DNA of 32,437 nt from Candidatus Gastranaerophilales bacterium (GTDB lineage Bacteria; Cyanobacteriota; Vampirovibrionia; Gastranaerophilales; Gastranaerophilaceae), in contig CALURK010000018.1 in NCBI GenBank assembly GCA_944323165.1, forward strand, positions 1 through 32,437, read 5' to 3'. Shown here piece after piece: positions 1-7,187 of this stretch (positions are counted from its first letter, which is position 1; each line of letters opens with the position of its first letter). The notes beneath the pieces were generated by a model, which worked only from the letters and a program-made list of their open reading frames with translations, did not search any database and was not told the DNA's origin. The translations under genes were made by a program, and so were the position numbers.

Positions 1-50
1 GAAGCACGCCGCCAGCGTTCGTCCTGAGCCAGGATCAAACTCTCCATTGT
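1..50 (-). rRNA. rrs: 16S rRNA, 5' end only
   Basis: Read on the minus strand, these bases contain the universal 16S start AGAGTTTGATCCTGGCTCAG followed by GACGAACGCTGGCGGCGTGC. The gene runs off the left edge. The mature 5' end is placed near base 50 by analogy with other bacteria (ATGGAGAGTTTGATCC), so it may be off by a few bases. The GACGAACGCTGGCGGCGTGC form is shared by several phyla, so it does not fix the taxonomy by itself. Confidence 0.97.
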
Positions 51-69
51 CAGAAAGTTTATGTCCATT

Positions 70-89
70 CTCTTACCTCATGGTAAGAG
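70..89 (-). other. Perfect hairpin just before the 16S 5' end
   Basis: CTCTTACC (minus strand 89-82) pairs perfectly with GGTAAGAG (77-70) across a 4-base loop, only about 20 bases before the mature 16S start. This is where the processing or folding elements of pre-16S RNA usually lie. There is no T tract after it, so it is not a terminator. Confidence 0.6.
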
Positions 90-332
90 GCTCGAACTTC
101 TTTGTCTTTGTCCTTATCATTTTACGAATTAACAAGTTTTTTCGTCTTTAGCTATTCTGTTGTCAATGTGCGTAGTTAATCTCTTAACTAGATTACATTT
201 AATTTTCTATTTACTTCTGCTATTTATAAAAGTAACGGTTTTAATTCGTGCTAACATCCGACTACTTTAAATTCCTCAGACTGAGCTCTTGGCTCTTATT
301 AACACCGGAGGTTTCCTCTCCGAACATTTCCT

Positions 333-360
333 ATCTTATATCATCAATTTCTTTTGTCAA
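333..360 (-). promoter_or_regulatory. Proximal rRNA promoter P2
   Basis: On the minus strand a perfect -35 box TTGACA (360-355) is followed after 16 bases by TAAGAT (338-333). Transcription would start near 326. It points into the 16S gene and fits the usual tandem promoter layout of rRNA operons. Confidence 0.6.
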
Positions 361-429
361 CATCTCATTTTTTTGCTATTTACATTTCGTTACATCGACG
401 ATATAAAATTTCAAAGTGCTACGTTTATA

Positions 430-522
430 TTTCGGCTTCCGGTGGTGTCCTTCCGATAAATCGGCTACCGTTGGCACCTTAGTGTAAATCACTTTCTTTA
501 CGCACTGTTTCCAGCGCGTTCC
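430..522 (-). other. Structured RNA element in the rRNA leader (unknown class)
   Basis: On the minus strand, starting within a few bases of the predicted P1 start, CGCGCUG and CAGUGCG (518-501) form a 7-bp stem with one G-U pair closed by a GAAA tetraloop. Next comes GUAAA/UUUAC (about 501-484). Then GGUGCC (478-473) pairs with GGACACC (450-444, one bulged A), enclosing CCGAU/AUCGG. CGGU (470-467) could also pair with ACCG (443-440), crossing the previous helix as a pseudoknot. The G-U pair and GNRA loop favour a function as RNA on this strand. I do not recognise a known family; I compared it by eye with SRP, RNase P, 6S and the common riboswitches without a match. Confidence 0.45.
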
Positions 523-525
523 ACC

Positions 526-554
526 ATTATAAAATACAAATTTTTAAAAATCAA
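526..554 (-). promoter_or_regulatory. Distal rRNA promoter P1
   Basis: On the minus strand TTGATT (554-549) is followed by exactly 17 bases and a perfect TATAAT (531-526). The spacer and upstream bases are A/T tracts (TTTAAAAATTT), as in strong promoters with UP-like elements. The start would be near 519, just before the structured element at 430-522. Confidence 0.65.
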
Positions 555-657
555 GTAGTTTCTTTTTTATGGTTTTACATTTGTTTACATTCTAGACCAA
601 ATACACTTTTTGCCCACTTTAAAACTGATTAATTAAATATTCATTTATTGTTTGTTA

Positions 658-663
658 TATAAT
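658..663 (+). promoter_or_regulatory. -10 box of the HTH gene (leaderless start)
   Basis: A perfect TATAAT ends 7 bases before the ATG at 671, so the transcript should begin at or next to the start codon. No Shine-Dalgarno sequence is present and no clear -35 box was found. Confidence 0.55.
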
Positions 664-670
664 ATCTAGC

Positions 671-1075
671 ATGGAAAGCTTAGCAGAATTTATTCAATTA
701 AAAAGAGAAAAAGCCGGATTATCAATTACCGGACTTGCGCATAAAACTAACATCAAAATAGAAACTCTTGAAGATATTGAAGCGGGAAAAGAATTGTTCC
801 TGTCTGTTACGCAAAGACAACAAATAGCAAGAGCCCTTAAGTGTTCTCCGCAGGATCTAAAAATGAGAGAAAAAAATTTCCAATTCGATGTTATTGGTGA
901 TGAAGTTATTGACAACTTGAAAAAAAGAATACTTAATCATGAAACAAATCTTAAATGCCCTATTTGCGGAGAACCTTTGATTACGAGAATCGCTAAAATG
1001 CATGACCTTGAAGATAATTTGGTTTTGCAACCGAAGGCTCATTGCGTAAAATGCATCTTCCAAATTAAAGAATAA
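671..1075 (+). CDS. Small HTH (XRE-like) protein with C-terminal zinc ribbon
   Basis: This 134-residue protein has an N-terminal helix-turn-helix domain (about residues 4-62) that reads like the Cro/C1/XRE fold: LKREKAGLSITGLAHKTNI, then IETLEDIEAGK. A basic and hydrophobic middle follows, and the C-terminal part has two cysteine pairs, CPIC at 96-99 and CVKC at 125-128, as in a treble-clef or zinc-ribbon site. A DNA-binding regulator is the likely role, but its target is unknown. The start is supported by TATAAT just upstream (leaderless). Its end overlaps the convergent ogt gene by 11 bases. Its position next to the rRNA promoters may be chance. Confidence 0.75.
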   Translation: MESLAEFIQLKREKAGLSITGLAHKTNIKIETLEDIEAGKELFLSVTQRQQIARALKCSPQDLKMREKNFQFDVIGDEVIDNLKKRILNHETNLKCPICGEPLITRIAKMHDLEDNLVLQPKAHCVKCIFQIKE

Positions 1076-1526
1076 CACCCTCTATTTTTAATAATTTCTC
1101 TTTATTTTCTGCACCTAAAGAATATCCTGATAGAAGATTGTCTGCACGTATCACTCTATGGCATGGTATAAATATTGGGATTGGATTTTTATTATTTGCA
1201 TTTCCTACAGCTCTGCATGCACCTCTTTTACCGATTTTTTCTGCAATATCTTTGTATGTACTTGTCTTTCCGTAAGGGATTTGAAGCAATTCTTGCCATA
1301 CACGTCTTTGAAATTCAGTACCGTTTGGATTTAATGGGATATTAAAAACACGCCTTTTACCTGATAAATATTCATCCAATTCCTTAAAGGCTTGATCTAT
1401 TGTTTCTGTTCTCTTATTATTCTTTGAAGTACTTGAATCACATGACAAAAATAAGTTTGTTATAAACCCGTTATCTTCTATTATCGTTATATTACCCAAG
1501 CTAGTATTTTTTGTATAACAATTCAT
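1065..1526 (-). CDS. ogt: Methylated-DNA--protein-cysteine methyltransferase
   Basis: This DNA-repair protein of 153 residues removes the alkyl group from O6-alkylguanine in a single suicide transfer to its own cysteine. The active-site motif IPCHRVI places the acceptor cysteine at residue 122. The helix-turn-helix segment before it (YGKTSTYKDIAEKIGK and RAVGNANNKNP, with the arginine finger R105) is intact. The length matches the Ogt/MGMT type without an Ada regulatory domain. The start codon has a TATCTT -10 box 6 bases upstream and no Shine-Dalgarno site. The gene is divergent from the GH13 gene and its last 11 bases overlap the HTH gene. Confidence 0.93.
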   Translation of the reverse strand: MNCYTKNTSLGNITIIEDNGFITNLFLSCDSSTSKNNKRTETIDQAFKELDEYLSGKRRVFNIPLNPNGTEFQRRVWQELLQIPYGKTSTYKDIAEKIGKRGACRAVGNANNKNPIPIFIPCHRVIRADNLLSGYSLGAENKEKLLKIEGVIL

Positions 1527-1532
1527 ATTTTT

Positions 1533-1538
1533 AAGATA
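1533..1538 (-). promoter_or_regulatory. -10 box of ogt (leaderless start)
   Basis: On the minus strand TATCTT ends 6 bases before the ATG at 1526. TATGCT at 1543-1538 is an alternative that would give a leader of a few bases. No convincing -35 box was found. Confidence 0.4.
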
Positions 1539-1582
1539 GCATAAATTGAATTTGTCTGTTAAAATTAATACAGAGGATTTGT

Positions 1583-3115
1583 ATGAATAAGAAAATTTTT
1601 ATAACTTTATCTGTTTTAATTTCGCTTTGCAACATGACAACATGGGCGGGCGACAAAAACAACCTTAGAGAACTTTTCTTAAATAACAAGGCGAATATTT
1701 GTGCCATAAATTTGAGAACTTTTAACGCTAACGATACTAACGGCAACGAAATTATTGACGGAGATGAAGAAAGCGGAAATTTCTTAAATGCAATAAAAAG
1801 ACTTGATGAGTTAAAGAAACTAAATATAAATACTTTGCATGTTTTACCAATAACACCGACAGGACGACTTAAAGCTCTGGGCACAGCTGGTTCTGTATAT
1901 GCTGCTGAAAACTTCTGGAGCATTAACCCGCAAATTGTTGATCAAAAATCCGAACTTAATGACATTGAACAAGCCAGAAGATTTGTTCAAGAATGCCATA
2001 AAAGAGGTATCAGAGTTATAATAGATCTCCCTAGCTGTGGAGCTTATGATTTATTTCTTACTCATCCGGAATTATTTATTAAAGATAGCAGGCAGTGCTC
2101 TATTGTACCTACTGATTGGACTGACGTCAGGTTGTTACAAACAGGATCTAACAAAAGACTCAATCAAGATCTGATTGATGCTCATAAAAAATTCGTTGAT
2201 TTAGTTTTGGATATGGGAGCGGACGGTATTAGAGCAGACGTTGCAACTATTAAACCTTATAATTTTTGGGTAGAAATAATTAATTACGCAAGAGCTAAAG
2301 ATCCGCAGTTCCTTTTCTTAGCTGAAGCTTCTGACTCTTGGAGAGAACCTCCAAGCATATATGCTGAGTTTACGCCGTACAACAAGCTTCTTCAAGCAGG
2401 TTTTGATGGTTATTACGGAAGCTTTTTTAACCTTAAAGACTGGAATGCTGAGCAGTTCATACAACATATTAAATTTAATTTGGAACTCTTAAATTCTTTT
2501 AAGGAGCCTAAAAGCGTTATTCTTAGTTTTACGACACATGACGAAGTAAGCCCTATTTTACTTCACGGAGAGAATTTCTCTATTATGATTTCCTGGCTTA
2601 ATGCAACTCTACCTTTTAATCCATATTGCATTGACGGATTTTTCTCTGGTGATACTTATCTCTATCAGTGGGCTAACACTAAAGCTAGTAAGTCTGAAAC
2701 TGATGACGACTATTATTTCGTCCACAGAGGAAAAATGGATTTGTTTAACTTCTCTAGAAAACCGGGTGGTGACAACGAAAATATTCTCAATAATTTCAAA
2801 AAAGCTTATGATTTTAGACAAAATAACATTGAATTGATTTCTAAAGGAAGTTTTAACCCTATTAAAACAGACAATGATAAAGTTTTTGCTTACTCTCGGT
2901 GCTTGAAAAATCAAAAAATTATTGTTATTGGGAACTTGGATTTTAAAAAACCGCAAAATGGGCTTTGCGTTAAGGACAGAAATATTAACAGGAAAACGGA
3001 ACTGGAATTATTAGCCGGAAATGATAATATTAAAGTTGTAAAACATAGTATTCATACTGATTTGAACCCAGGTGAAATAAAAGTTATTCAATTAAAGAAA
3101 ATTATTAATAAGTAG
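1583..3115 (+). CDS. Secreted GH13 alpha-amylase-family enzyme
   Basis: This 510-residue protein has a signal peptide (about 1-22, ending TTWAG), so it acts outside the cytoplasm on alpha-glucans or related sugars. The TIM-barrel signatures are visible: region II GIRADVAT with nucleophile D219, region III FLAEASD with acid/base E248, and region IV FTTHDEV with H319-D320. Region I (residues 148-153) reads DLPSCG in place of the usual DxxxNH, so the conserved Asn and His are missing. Residues 50-63 (NDTNGNEIIDGDEE) resemble an EF-hand/dockerin-type calcium loop. AGAGGA before the ATG is a good Shine-Dalgarno. The L,D-transpeptidase follows 31 bases later. The substrate cannot be told from the sequence. 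Confidence 0.85.
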   Translation: MNKKIFITLSVLISLCNMTTWAGDKNNLRELFLNNKANICAINLRTFNANDTNGNEIIDGDEESGNFLNAIKRLDELKKLNINTLHVLPITPTGRLKALGTAGSVYAAENFWSINPQIVDQKSELNDIEQARRFVQECHKRGIRVIIDLPSCGAYDLFLTHPELFIKDSRQCSIVPTDWTDVRLLQTGSNKRLNQDLIDAHKKFVDLVLDMGADGIRADVATIKPYNFWVEIINYARAKDPQFLFLAEASDSWREPPSIYAEFTPYNKLLQAGFDGYYGSFFNLKDWNAEQFIQHIKFNLELLNSFKEPKSVILSFTTHDEVSPILLHGENFSIMISWLNATLPFNPYCIDGFFSGDTYLYQWANTKASKSETDDDYYFVHRGKMDLFNFSRKPGGDNENILNNFKKAYDFRQNNIELISKGSFNPIKTDNDKVFAYSRCLKNQKIIVIGNLDFKKPQNGLCVKDRNINRKTELELLAGNDNIKVVKHSIHTDLNPGEIKVIQLKKIINK

Positions 3116-3146
3116 CAAAAAATTTTATTACAATACTTTATTCAGT

Positions 3147-3752
3147 ATGAAAATTTCTAATAACTTTAAAATCCTCGGAACTTCTTTAATAATTTCTGCT
3201 TTACCTATTCTTAAAACACCTGTTTTTGCCCAAGATTACAAGTGCAAAACAGATTCTTTTGAATATAGAATTCCACCTAAAGGAACGGATGACTTTGACA
3301 TTCTTAAAGATGCACCGGATCCTTATATAAAAATTGATGGAACTTGGAAGAATGCTAAAATTGTTGTCAATCTAGAAAAAAATATTTTGTACAAATATGA
3401 TGAATACGGATTTGCAGAAAAAGCCTTTCTTATAGCAAGCGGAAAGTCTACTACACCGACAAGCAAAGGGGTAAGGATCGTTACTCATATTGAAAAATAC
3501 CCATACAAAACTGCACCTGCTAGAACTAAAAGAAGAAGAAATCCTTCTGCTTACGGACCTAACATTATATGCTTAAATAAAATTAATCCTACAACAGGAG
3601 AACAATCTCAAACAGGGGAATTCATTCACGGAAATAACGACCAGGAAAGCATTGGAAAATATGTTTCTAACGGCTGCATGAGAATGGATAATGAGGTTAT
3701 TCAAGACCTTATAAAAGAAGTAAAAAGAGGGGATATTGTTATCATTAAATAA
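3147..3752 (+). CDS. L,D-transpeptidase (YkuD domain), exported
   Basis: This 201-residue enzyme should form 3-3 cross-links or attach proteins to peptidoglycan in the periplasm. A signal peptide ends near residue 28 (PVFA/QD). The YkuD domain spans about 70-200: IVVNLEKNILYKYDEYG at its start, then HGNN (H161) and SNGCMRM with the catalytic cysteine at 177. Residues 123-133 are very basic (APARTKRRRNP). A -10-like TACTTT or TACAAT lies 7-12 bases before the ATG with no clear Shine-Dalgarno, so the mRNA may have little or no leader. It may also be read through from the GH13 gene. It converges on der with a 3-base gap. Confidence 0.9.
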   Translation: MKISNNFKILGTSLIISALPILKTPVFAQDYKCKTDSFEYRIPPKGTDDFDILKDAPDPYIKIDGTWKNAKIVVNLEKNILYKYDEYGFAEKAFLIASGKSTTPTSKGVRIVTHIEKYPYKTAPARTKRRRNPSAYGPNIICLNKINPTTGEQSQTGEFIHGNNDQESIGKYVSNGCMRMDNEVIQDLIKEVKRGDIVIIK

Positions 3753-3755
3753 CTA

Positions 3756-5096
3756 CTACTTCTTTTTCTCGGAACGCTCTCTTACAGCTAACCTTATTGG
3801 AGTCCCGCTAAAACCAAAGGCTTCTCTGAGTTTATTTTCCATGTATCTTTTGTAATGATCCTTTATCAAATCTTCACTGTTTACAAAAAATACAAAAGTT
3901 GGAGGTGCAATCGATGCCTGTGTTGTATACATTATTTTTAACCTTTTATTTCTTATTGTCTGAGGTGGATTTAATGCATAAGCCTCATTTACAACCTTAT
4001 TTAACAGACCGGTAGCAATTCTTTTGGTTCTTTCTTGCTGAACTTCTATTACTTTCGTAAATATCTGATTTAACCTCTGATGCGTTACTGCACTTATAAA
4101 TATCTTTGGAACATAATCAAGAAAAGGTATCTCATGAGCTAACTTTTCACTAAACTTGTTTATAGTATTAGACTTCTTATCCTCTATTAAGTCCCATTTA
4201 TTTATCGCAATAACCATACCTTTTCCAGCTTCGGTTATTATTGAAGCAATTTTTTTATCCTGATCTGAAATTCCTTCCACAGTTTCTGTCGCATCTATAA
4301 CCAATACGGCTACATCACATTCCTTTATAGAACGTATTGCTCTATCTACTGCAAATTTCTCTACTCCATAATCTACTTTTGCTTTTTTTCTTATACCAGC
4401 AGTATCTATTATTGTAAAACTTTGATCATTATATACTAATTTGGAATCAATACTATCACGAGTTGTACCAGAAATATCTGACACTATTACACGCTTTTCA
4501 CCCAATAAGGCATTTACAATTGAAGATTTTCCGGCATTCGGTCTACCTACAATTGCAATTTTTACTTCATTTTCTTCTTCTACTTCTTCATCTTCTTCAA
4601 AATCTGACGTTACTTCTTCCAATAAATCACCTACACCACCAGAACCGTGAAGTGCTGATATCGCTATAGGATCGCCTAACGCCAGCGAATAAAAATCGCC
4701 CAACATTGATATTTGATTGTGTGAATCAACCTTATTTACTGCTAAATATACAGGTTTACCAGATTGACGCAAGATATTAGCTATATCAGTATCTACAGGA
4801 GTTGCTCCAGTCACACCATCTACTATAAAAATTATCTTATCAGCTTCTGAACAAGCTATCTTTGCCTGATCATAAATAGAAAGCATTATATCATCTTCGT
4901 CACCGGGAACAATACCACCTGTATCTATTACTGTGAATTGCTTATTTTGCCATTCGACGTCAAAATAAATTCTGTCACGCGTAACTCCAGGCATATCATC
5001 GACTATCGATTGACGCCTGCCTACTAATCTATTCACAAATGTTGATTTACCCACATTTGGTCTGCCGACTACTGCAATAATTGGTTTTCGTTTCAT
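3756..5096 (-). CDS. der: Ribosome-assembly GTPase Der (EngA)
   Basis: Der is the double-GTPase needed for 50S subunit maturation. Both G domains are complete: GRPNVGKST (11-19) with DTGG and NKVD, and GRPNAGKSS (184-192) with DTAG and NKWD. A very acidic linker (EEDEEVEEENE, about 167-177) separates them, and the KH-like C-terminal domain ends in a basic tail (RERSEKKK). At 446 residues it has the normal length. It is probably co-transcribed with the coiled-coil gene 39 bases upstream, since no clear promoter or Shine-Dalgarno lies before its ATG. Confidence 0.97.
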   Translation of the reverse strand: MKRKPIIAVVGRPNVGKSTFVNRLVGRRQSIVDDMPGVTRDRIYFDVEWQNKQFTVIDTGGIVPGDEDDIMLSIYDQAKIACSEADKIIFIVDGVTGATPVDTDIANILRQSGKPVYLAVNKVDSHNQISMLGDFYSLALGDPIAISALHGSGGVGDLLEEVTSDFEEDEEVEEENEVKIAIVGRPNAGKSSIVNALLGEKRVIVSDISGTTRDSIDSKLVYNDQSFTIIDTAGIRKKAKVDYGVEKFAVDRAIRSIKECDVAVLVIDATETVEGISDQDKKIASIITEAGKGMVIAINKWDLIEDKKSNTINKFSEKLAHEIPFLDYVPKIFISAVTHQRLNQIFTKVIEVQQERTKRIATGLLNKVVNEAYALNPPQTIRNKRLKIMYTTQASIAPPTFVFFVNSEDLIKDHYKRYMENKLREAFGFSGTPIRLAVRERSEKKK

Positions 5097-5135
5097 AATA
5101 AATTTACTCTAACATAAACGAATTTCTTTGTATAG

Positions 5136-5801
5136 TTATCTTAAAGTTCTTGCGATTTTCGCCTGTATTGCATTTGCCCTTGTTATGTATCGTGACAACT
5201 GCTCATACTTGTCTATTGATTCTCCATAAGGAGTCTGCATTGTCATTAACTCATCCACACTTTTATTAATATTTTCCAATTTATTTAAGGATTGTTTTAT
5301 TTCTTGAACAGAAGCAAATTTCCCAGGTAACTTGGAGATTATTATATCGCGTAATACTTTTAACTGCGAATTTATCTTTTTTACTTGACTTCTTAACCTT
5401 GGTGACAATATATTAAAAATTCCACCTGATATCTTTGTTGAAAGGCTTTTTTCATTATATATCTTAGATAAAATCTCCAAATCTTCATATATTTGGCGTT
5501 TTCTATTAGTTAAATGTTCTACGGTATCATAGTCACTGATATCACGCGCAGACTGAATTTGATTATCTATATCATGATACTCGTCTTCTAATTTTGAAAT
5601 CTTATACTCCAATTTAAATAATTCGTCAGAAACGTCTTTATAAGCATCCTCTTTTAGCAAATTAAAGTCATAGTCATTCAAACGTCTGGAAGGTTCTTGA
5701 ACATAATCTGAAGAAACTGAATTTTCTCCCTGTAGAAAAAAATTCCCACCCTCATTATTGTTTTTGTAAAAATTAGTATATTTTTGCTCTTCAGTACCCA
5801 T
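5136..5801 (-). CDS. Hypothetical coiled-coil protein
   Basis: I do not recognise this 221-residue protein. It has no signal peptide or membrane segment. The first 40 residues are Asn/Gly/Ser-rich and look disordered. From about 50 to 130 there is a heptad-like, charged region (ELFKLEYKISKLEDEY) that should form a coiled coil, followed by a basic helical region to about 150 and a helical C-terminus. A well-formed promoter overlaps the end of the gene upstream and puts the transcription start at the ATG. The gene is followed by der and preceded by the csrA/fliW cluster. A structural or adaptor role is possible but unproven. Confidence 0.7.
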   Translation of the reverse strand: MGTEEQKYTNFYKNNNEGGNFFLQGENSVSSDYVQEPSRRLNDYDFNLLKEDAYKDVSDELFKLEYKISKLEDEYHDIDNQIQSARDISDYDTVEHLTNRKRQIYEDLEILSKIYNEKSLSTKISGGIFNILSPRLRSQVKKINSQLKVLRDIIISKLPGKFASVQEIKQSLNKLENINKSVDELMTMQTPYGESIDKYEQLSRYITRANAIQAKIARTLR

Positions 5802-5807
5802 AAGAAA

Positions 5808-5836
5808 ATTATACTATTAAAACAAATTTGCTTCAA
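5808..5836 (-). promoter_or_regulatory. Promoter of the coiled-coil/der unit (leaderless)
   Basis: On the minus strand TTGAAG (5836-5831), 17 bases, then TATAAT (5813-5808). Six bases separate the -10 box from the ATG at 5801, so transcription should begin at the A of the ATG. The promoter lies within and just after the 3' end of the upstream TPR gene. Confidence 0.7.
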
Positions 5837-6398
5837 TTTTGTTTAACAGAAGCTTTGCCGGATAATAATCAGGAATTATTTTCAAGCATTCTTTAACATA
5901 AAATTCGGCATTTTCTGTGTCATTCACTCTATAATAATATTTTGACAACATAAAATGTAATTCTGCATCATTATAATAAATCTTCTTTGACTTATTCATA
6001 TACCTTAATGCTGCAGAATAAAGTTTATTTTCATACATCACACGAGCTGCATACTTGTAAACTTCTTGATTGATAGAAGAAAAAACATCTAATGCTCCAA
6101 GTAGTTGTTCTACATAATGTATTTTCTCATTTTTTAATAAAAAATCTAAATCTATTTCATAAAAATTCCTTATTTGAAAATAAGTAGGGTATTTATCAAT
6201 AAAACCTTGCAATACGGATACAAGAACCTCTCCCCATAATCCGCGTGGAGAATCTATTGTTTTGAATAAGAATTTTGCACTATCCAAATCTTCGTTCAAA
6301 ATCAACAAATAAGCATGCTCAAGTGTATTGGGTTTAATCTTTATACTTGAAACATTTTCACTAAAAAAGAAAAAATTATTACCATTAAGAGTCAACAT
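5817..6398 (-). CDS. TPR-like helical protein downstream of csrA
   Basis: This 193-residue soluble protein is made of helical repeats. The C-terminal half (about 110-190) reads as two or three TPR-like units (AALRYMNKSKKIYYNDAELH, then YYRVNDTENAEFYVKECLKI). There is no signal peptide. Its ATG lies 14 bases inside the end of csrA, so the two are almost certainly co-translated and share an operon with fliW. A role as a scaffold or chaperone in the same flagellar or secretion process is plausible from position only. Confidence 0.7.
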   Translation of the reverse strand: MLTLNGNNFFFFSENVSSIKIKPNTLEHAYLLILNEDLDSAKFLFKTIDSPRGLWGEVLVSVLQGFIDKYPTYFQIRNFYEIDLDFLLKNEKIHYVEQLLGALDVFSSINQEVYKYAARVMYENKLYSAALRYMNKSKKIYYNDAELHFMLSKYYYRVNDTENAEFYVKECLKIIPDYYPAKLLLNKIEANLF

Positions 6399-6729
6399 TC
6401 TTTTTATTAATTCTTATAGAATTTTTCGAAGAAAGGTTATTTTCATCAACGACAACCTCATCGGTTTGAGATGAAACACCACCTTTATCATTTAATACAG
6501 TCCCGTCTTTAATTAAATTAGCAACAGAATCTACTGCTGATATATTTGTATTTTTGCCAATTAAATTAGCAAGTTTTATTTGTAAATATATTTCTTCACG
6601 ATAAATTTTCACATCTTTATCTGCTTTAATAGCTACTTTACAAGAGCCATTCTTAGCGTCGACAATAGTTATTTCGATATTGTCGTTTATCATTATTTTT
6701 TGACCGTTTTTTCTAGTAATTACGAGCAT
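6385..6729 (-). CDS. csrA: Carbon storage/translation regulator CsrA with long C-terminal tail
   Basis: CsrA binds GGA motifs in mRNA leaders and blocks or stabilises translation. Residues 1-60 give the standard fold: MLVITRKNGQKIMINDNIEI, then VKIAIKADKDV-like and the RNA-binding IYREEIYLQI. The usual protein ends near 60-75 residues, but this one continues to 114 with a Ser/Asp/Asn-rich, probably disordered tail. In bacteria with FliW, CsrA is held by FliW through an allosteric site that includes a C-terminal extension, so the tail may serve that contact. AAGGAG 4 bases before the ATG is a strong Shine-Dalgarno. fliW lies 14 bases upstream. Confidence 0.92.
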   Translation of the reverse strand: MLVITRKNGQKIMINDNIEITIVDAKNGSCKVAIKADKDVKIYREEIYLQIKLANLIGKNTNISAVDSVANLIKDGTVLNDKGGVSSQTDEVVVDENNLSSKNSIRINKKNVDS

Positions 6730-6743
6730 TTTACTCCTTAATG

Positions 6744-7178
6744 TTATTGTTTTTTAAACATAGGATAGCTAATGTCATATCCGGATCCTGATAAAACTAT
6801 CTGTCCGGCTTTTTGATTATCTATGTTAAATATCAGTGGGGCTAATAAATTTATTGTTGTACCTTTCGGATCATCTTGCGGTATAGAAGTAATATTCATA
6901 ACTAACAAACTTTCGACATTTGTTATTCCGAGCTTCTCGACAACGTTATCAGGAATATCAATAGTATAATCGAAATTCAAAGCTGCAACGGAGATTACAG
7001 GGAAAGCCAAAGAACTGTCTTCAACGGATTGCAGCCACTTAAACAAACTATCCTTATTTGGTTCAATAATCACGAATTTACTCAGACTATCGAAGCCTAT
7101 AATTGGCATAACAAAATCGAATATACGTTTTTCATCTACTTCAATTTCACCGAATCTAATTGTATTTAACTTCATCAC
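6744..7178 (-). CDS. fliW: Flagellar assembly factor FliW
   Basis: FliW antagonises CsrA and in flagellated bacteria also binds flagellin, coupling flagellin level to translation. The 144-residue protein has the family pattern: RFGEIEVDEKRIFDF, IIGFDSLSKFVII, an acidic/aromatic segment with FKWLQSVEDSSLAFPVI, and INLLAPLIFN near the end. It stands directly before csrA, the usual arrangement. The upstream TPR gene ends 10 bases before it. Two Met codons start it; the Shine-Dalgarno is weak (AAGAAAG). It implies flagella or a related system elsewhere in the genome, although the regulators can also be kept for other targets. Confidence 0.9.
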   Translation of the reverse strand: MMKLNTIRFGEIEVDEKRIFDFVMPIIGFDSLSKFVIIEPNKDSLFKWLQSVEDSSLAFPVISVAALNFDYTIDIPDNVVEKLGITNVESLLVMNITSIPQDDPKGTTINLLAPLIFNIDNQKAGQIVLSGSGYDISYPMFKKQ

Positions 7179-7187
7179 AAAACTTTC

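Larger units (their letters stand above)
51..519 (-). other. rRNA operon leader (transcribed spacer)
   Basis: No gene fits in this stretch on either strand. It lies between the upstream rRNA promoter and the 16S gene and should be transcribed on the minus strand as a leader of about 470 nt (from P1) or about 275 nt (from P2). It holds a structured element at 430-522, a short hairpin near 306-322 at the start of the P2 transcript, a motif TTGACAACAGAATAG (minus strand, near 152-166) that resembles the conserved TTGANAACT-type elements of rRNA leaders and spacers, and a perfect hairpin at 70-89. Leader limits are inferred from the promoters. Confidence 0.65.

Noticed and set aside
430..522. Known riboswitch or SRP/6S RNA
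   Set aside because: The conserved cores of these classes that I can recall do not match; kept as unclassified structure.
4441..4669. Small Ser/Leu-rich ORFs antisense to der
   Set aside because: Shadow of the acidic linker codons of der; composition is of reversed Glu/Asp codons only.
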